From: an uncultured Clostridia bacterium
Lineage (GTDB): Bacteria; Bacillota; Clostridia; Christensenellales; UBA1242
NCBI GenBank assembly: GCA_944383915.1
Contig: CALWRJ010000016.1
Location: 62,001 to 126,000 of the forward strand
Reading direction: 5' to 3'
DNA length: 64,000 nt
Below, one piece after another: positions 63,576 to 64,000 of the stretch. Numbering within the stretch: the stretch's first letter is position 1; every line of letters begins with the position of its first letter. The notes under the pieces were generated by a model. The model saw only the letters and a program-made list of their open reading frames with translations. It was not told the origin of the DNA and made no database searches. Position numbers and translations under genes: made by a program.

Positions 63576-64000
63576 TTACAATTTTGAAGCCATTATTTCA
63601 CCACTTGCGGTATCAATAACCAAACAAATTTCTTTTCCGTCAGTATTTATAAAACGGATGTACCAGAAATAAACTCCAATATTTCGGTCTGTTGTAATAA
63701 TACGAACATAACCTTCAATAGATTTATTATCGTCTGTTAGAGCAAGAATCTGCTCCCCAACATTTTCAATAGCAATATCAAGTGCTTGTGTACTATTTAC
63801 TGTAAAATTACATGACACACAAGAAAGTTTTCCCGTTTCTGTAATTCCGTCATGTATTATGTCTGCAAAAATTGTATCAGAATCCGTCACTAGAAAATCA
63901 AGTGCAGCAGCAAAACTATTATCAAACGGGCTTTTTTGAAATTCTCCTGAATATGGTTTATCATTTATTTCTAGATTATAATTAAGCCCAAATGTACCTA
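63576..64000 (-). CDS. Hypothetical protein, partial (start beyond the window)
   Basis: The frame is open from the stop at 63576 to the window edge, giving at least 141 residues; an internal GTG at 63890 is not the true start because the frame continues. The visible part is soluble, with a CVSC pair near its middle. Its C-terminal half ends in a strand-loop pattern, FINTDGKEICLVIDTASGE, as in PepSY-like or other small ligand-binding domains. Residues such as KPYSGEFQKSPF precede it. Function is unknown. Confidence 0.6.
   Translation of the reverse strand, partial: GTFGLNYNLEINDKPYSGEFQKSPFDNSFAAALDFLVTDSDTIFADIIHDGITETGKLSCVSCNFTVNSTQALDIAIENVGEQILALTDDNKSIEGYVRIITTDRNIGVYFWYIRFINTDGKEICLVIDTASGEIMASKL

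Noticed and set aside
1..64000. tRNA and rRNA genes
   Set aside because: No cloverleaf or rRNA-like segment was found in any gap, though a weak one could be missed by eye.

Overview
The window is AT-rich chromosomal DNA from a low-GC, Gram-positive-type bacterium that carries endospore genes. Sporulation markers are spoIIIAA to spoIIIAE at the left edge, a germination-protease-like gpr and an uninterrupted sigK. With pyruvate:ferredoxin oxidoreductase, extended -10 promoters, strong GGAGG ribosome binding sites and TTG/GTG starts, this points to an anaerobic member of the Clostridia. The mix of compact housekeeping operons and BspA/InlB-repeat surface proteins suggests a host-associated, uncultured lineage; that last step is inference. 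No tRNA, rRNA, CRISPR array or intact mobile element was recognised.

Layout. 1-3051 (minus): spoIIIA operon. 3177-8001: hemW, lepA, a divergent glycerophosphodiester phosphodiesterase and ftsY. 8066-13218 (minus): rpmF, plsX, smc, with a displaced second copy of the smc 3' end. 13451-14728: tmcAL. 14810-27610 (minus): a long genome-maintenance, translation and secretion block (lon, ysxC, recD2, comFC, then secA, S41 peptidase, prfB, GNAT, tsaD). 27843-30071 (plus): an orphan two-gene cassette under a consensus promoter, encoding a small unknown protein and an HExxH metallopeptidase. 30097-33702 (minus): glmS, murI, gpr. 33816-34883 (plus): rpsT and a YdjC/ChbG-type deacetylase. 35194-37306 (minus): a frameshifted surface protein. 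37581-38963: a tiny XRE regulator convergent with rplM-rpsI, with a displaced copy of the rpsI 3' end between them. 39204-41498 (minus): two unknown genes and truA. 41638-45111: nifJ. 45342-47264 (minus): BspA-type leucine-rich-repeat protein. 47937-51000: APH-like phosphotransferase, Ser-rich membrane protein, sigK and two half-size TSUP transporters. 51073-54315: large extracellular protein with a cytoplasmic coiled coil. 54613-59418 (minus): uvrB-uvrA. 59575-63015 (minus): large Ig-like surface protein. 63226-64000 (minus): a Cys-rich mini-protein and a partial gene.

How the genes fit together. Most of the window is core: translation (lepA, prfB, rpmF, rpsT, rplM, rpsI, tsaD, tmcAL, truA), envelope and precursor supply (plsX, glmS, murI), protein export (secA, ftsY), chromosome upkeep (smc, recD2, uvrBA), proteolysis (lon) and anaerobic carbon metabolism (nifJ). 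The accessory layer is four large cell-surface proteins. Two share an N-terminal anchor and a C-terminal tail; the other two span the membrane near the C terminus and end in charged cytoplasmic tails. The most unusual signals are displaced 3'-end copies of smc and rpsI, homopolymer tracts in or near surface-protein genes, a 12-bp repeat shared by glmS and an intergenic gap, and the orphan metallopeptidase cassette.
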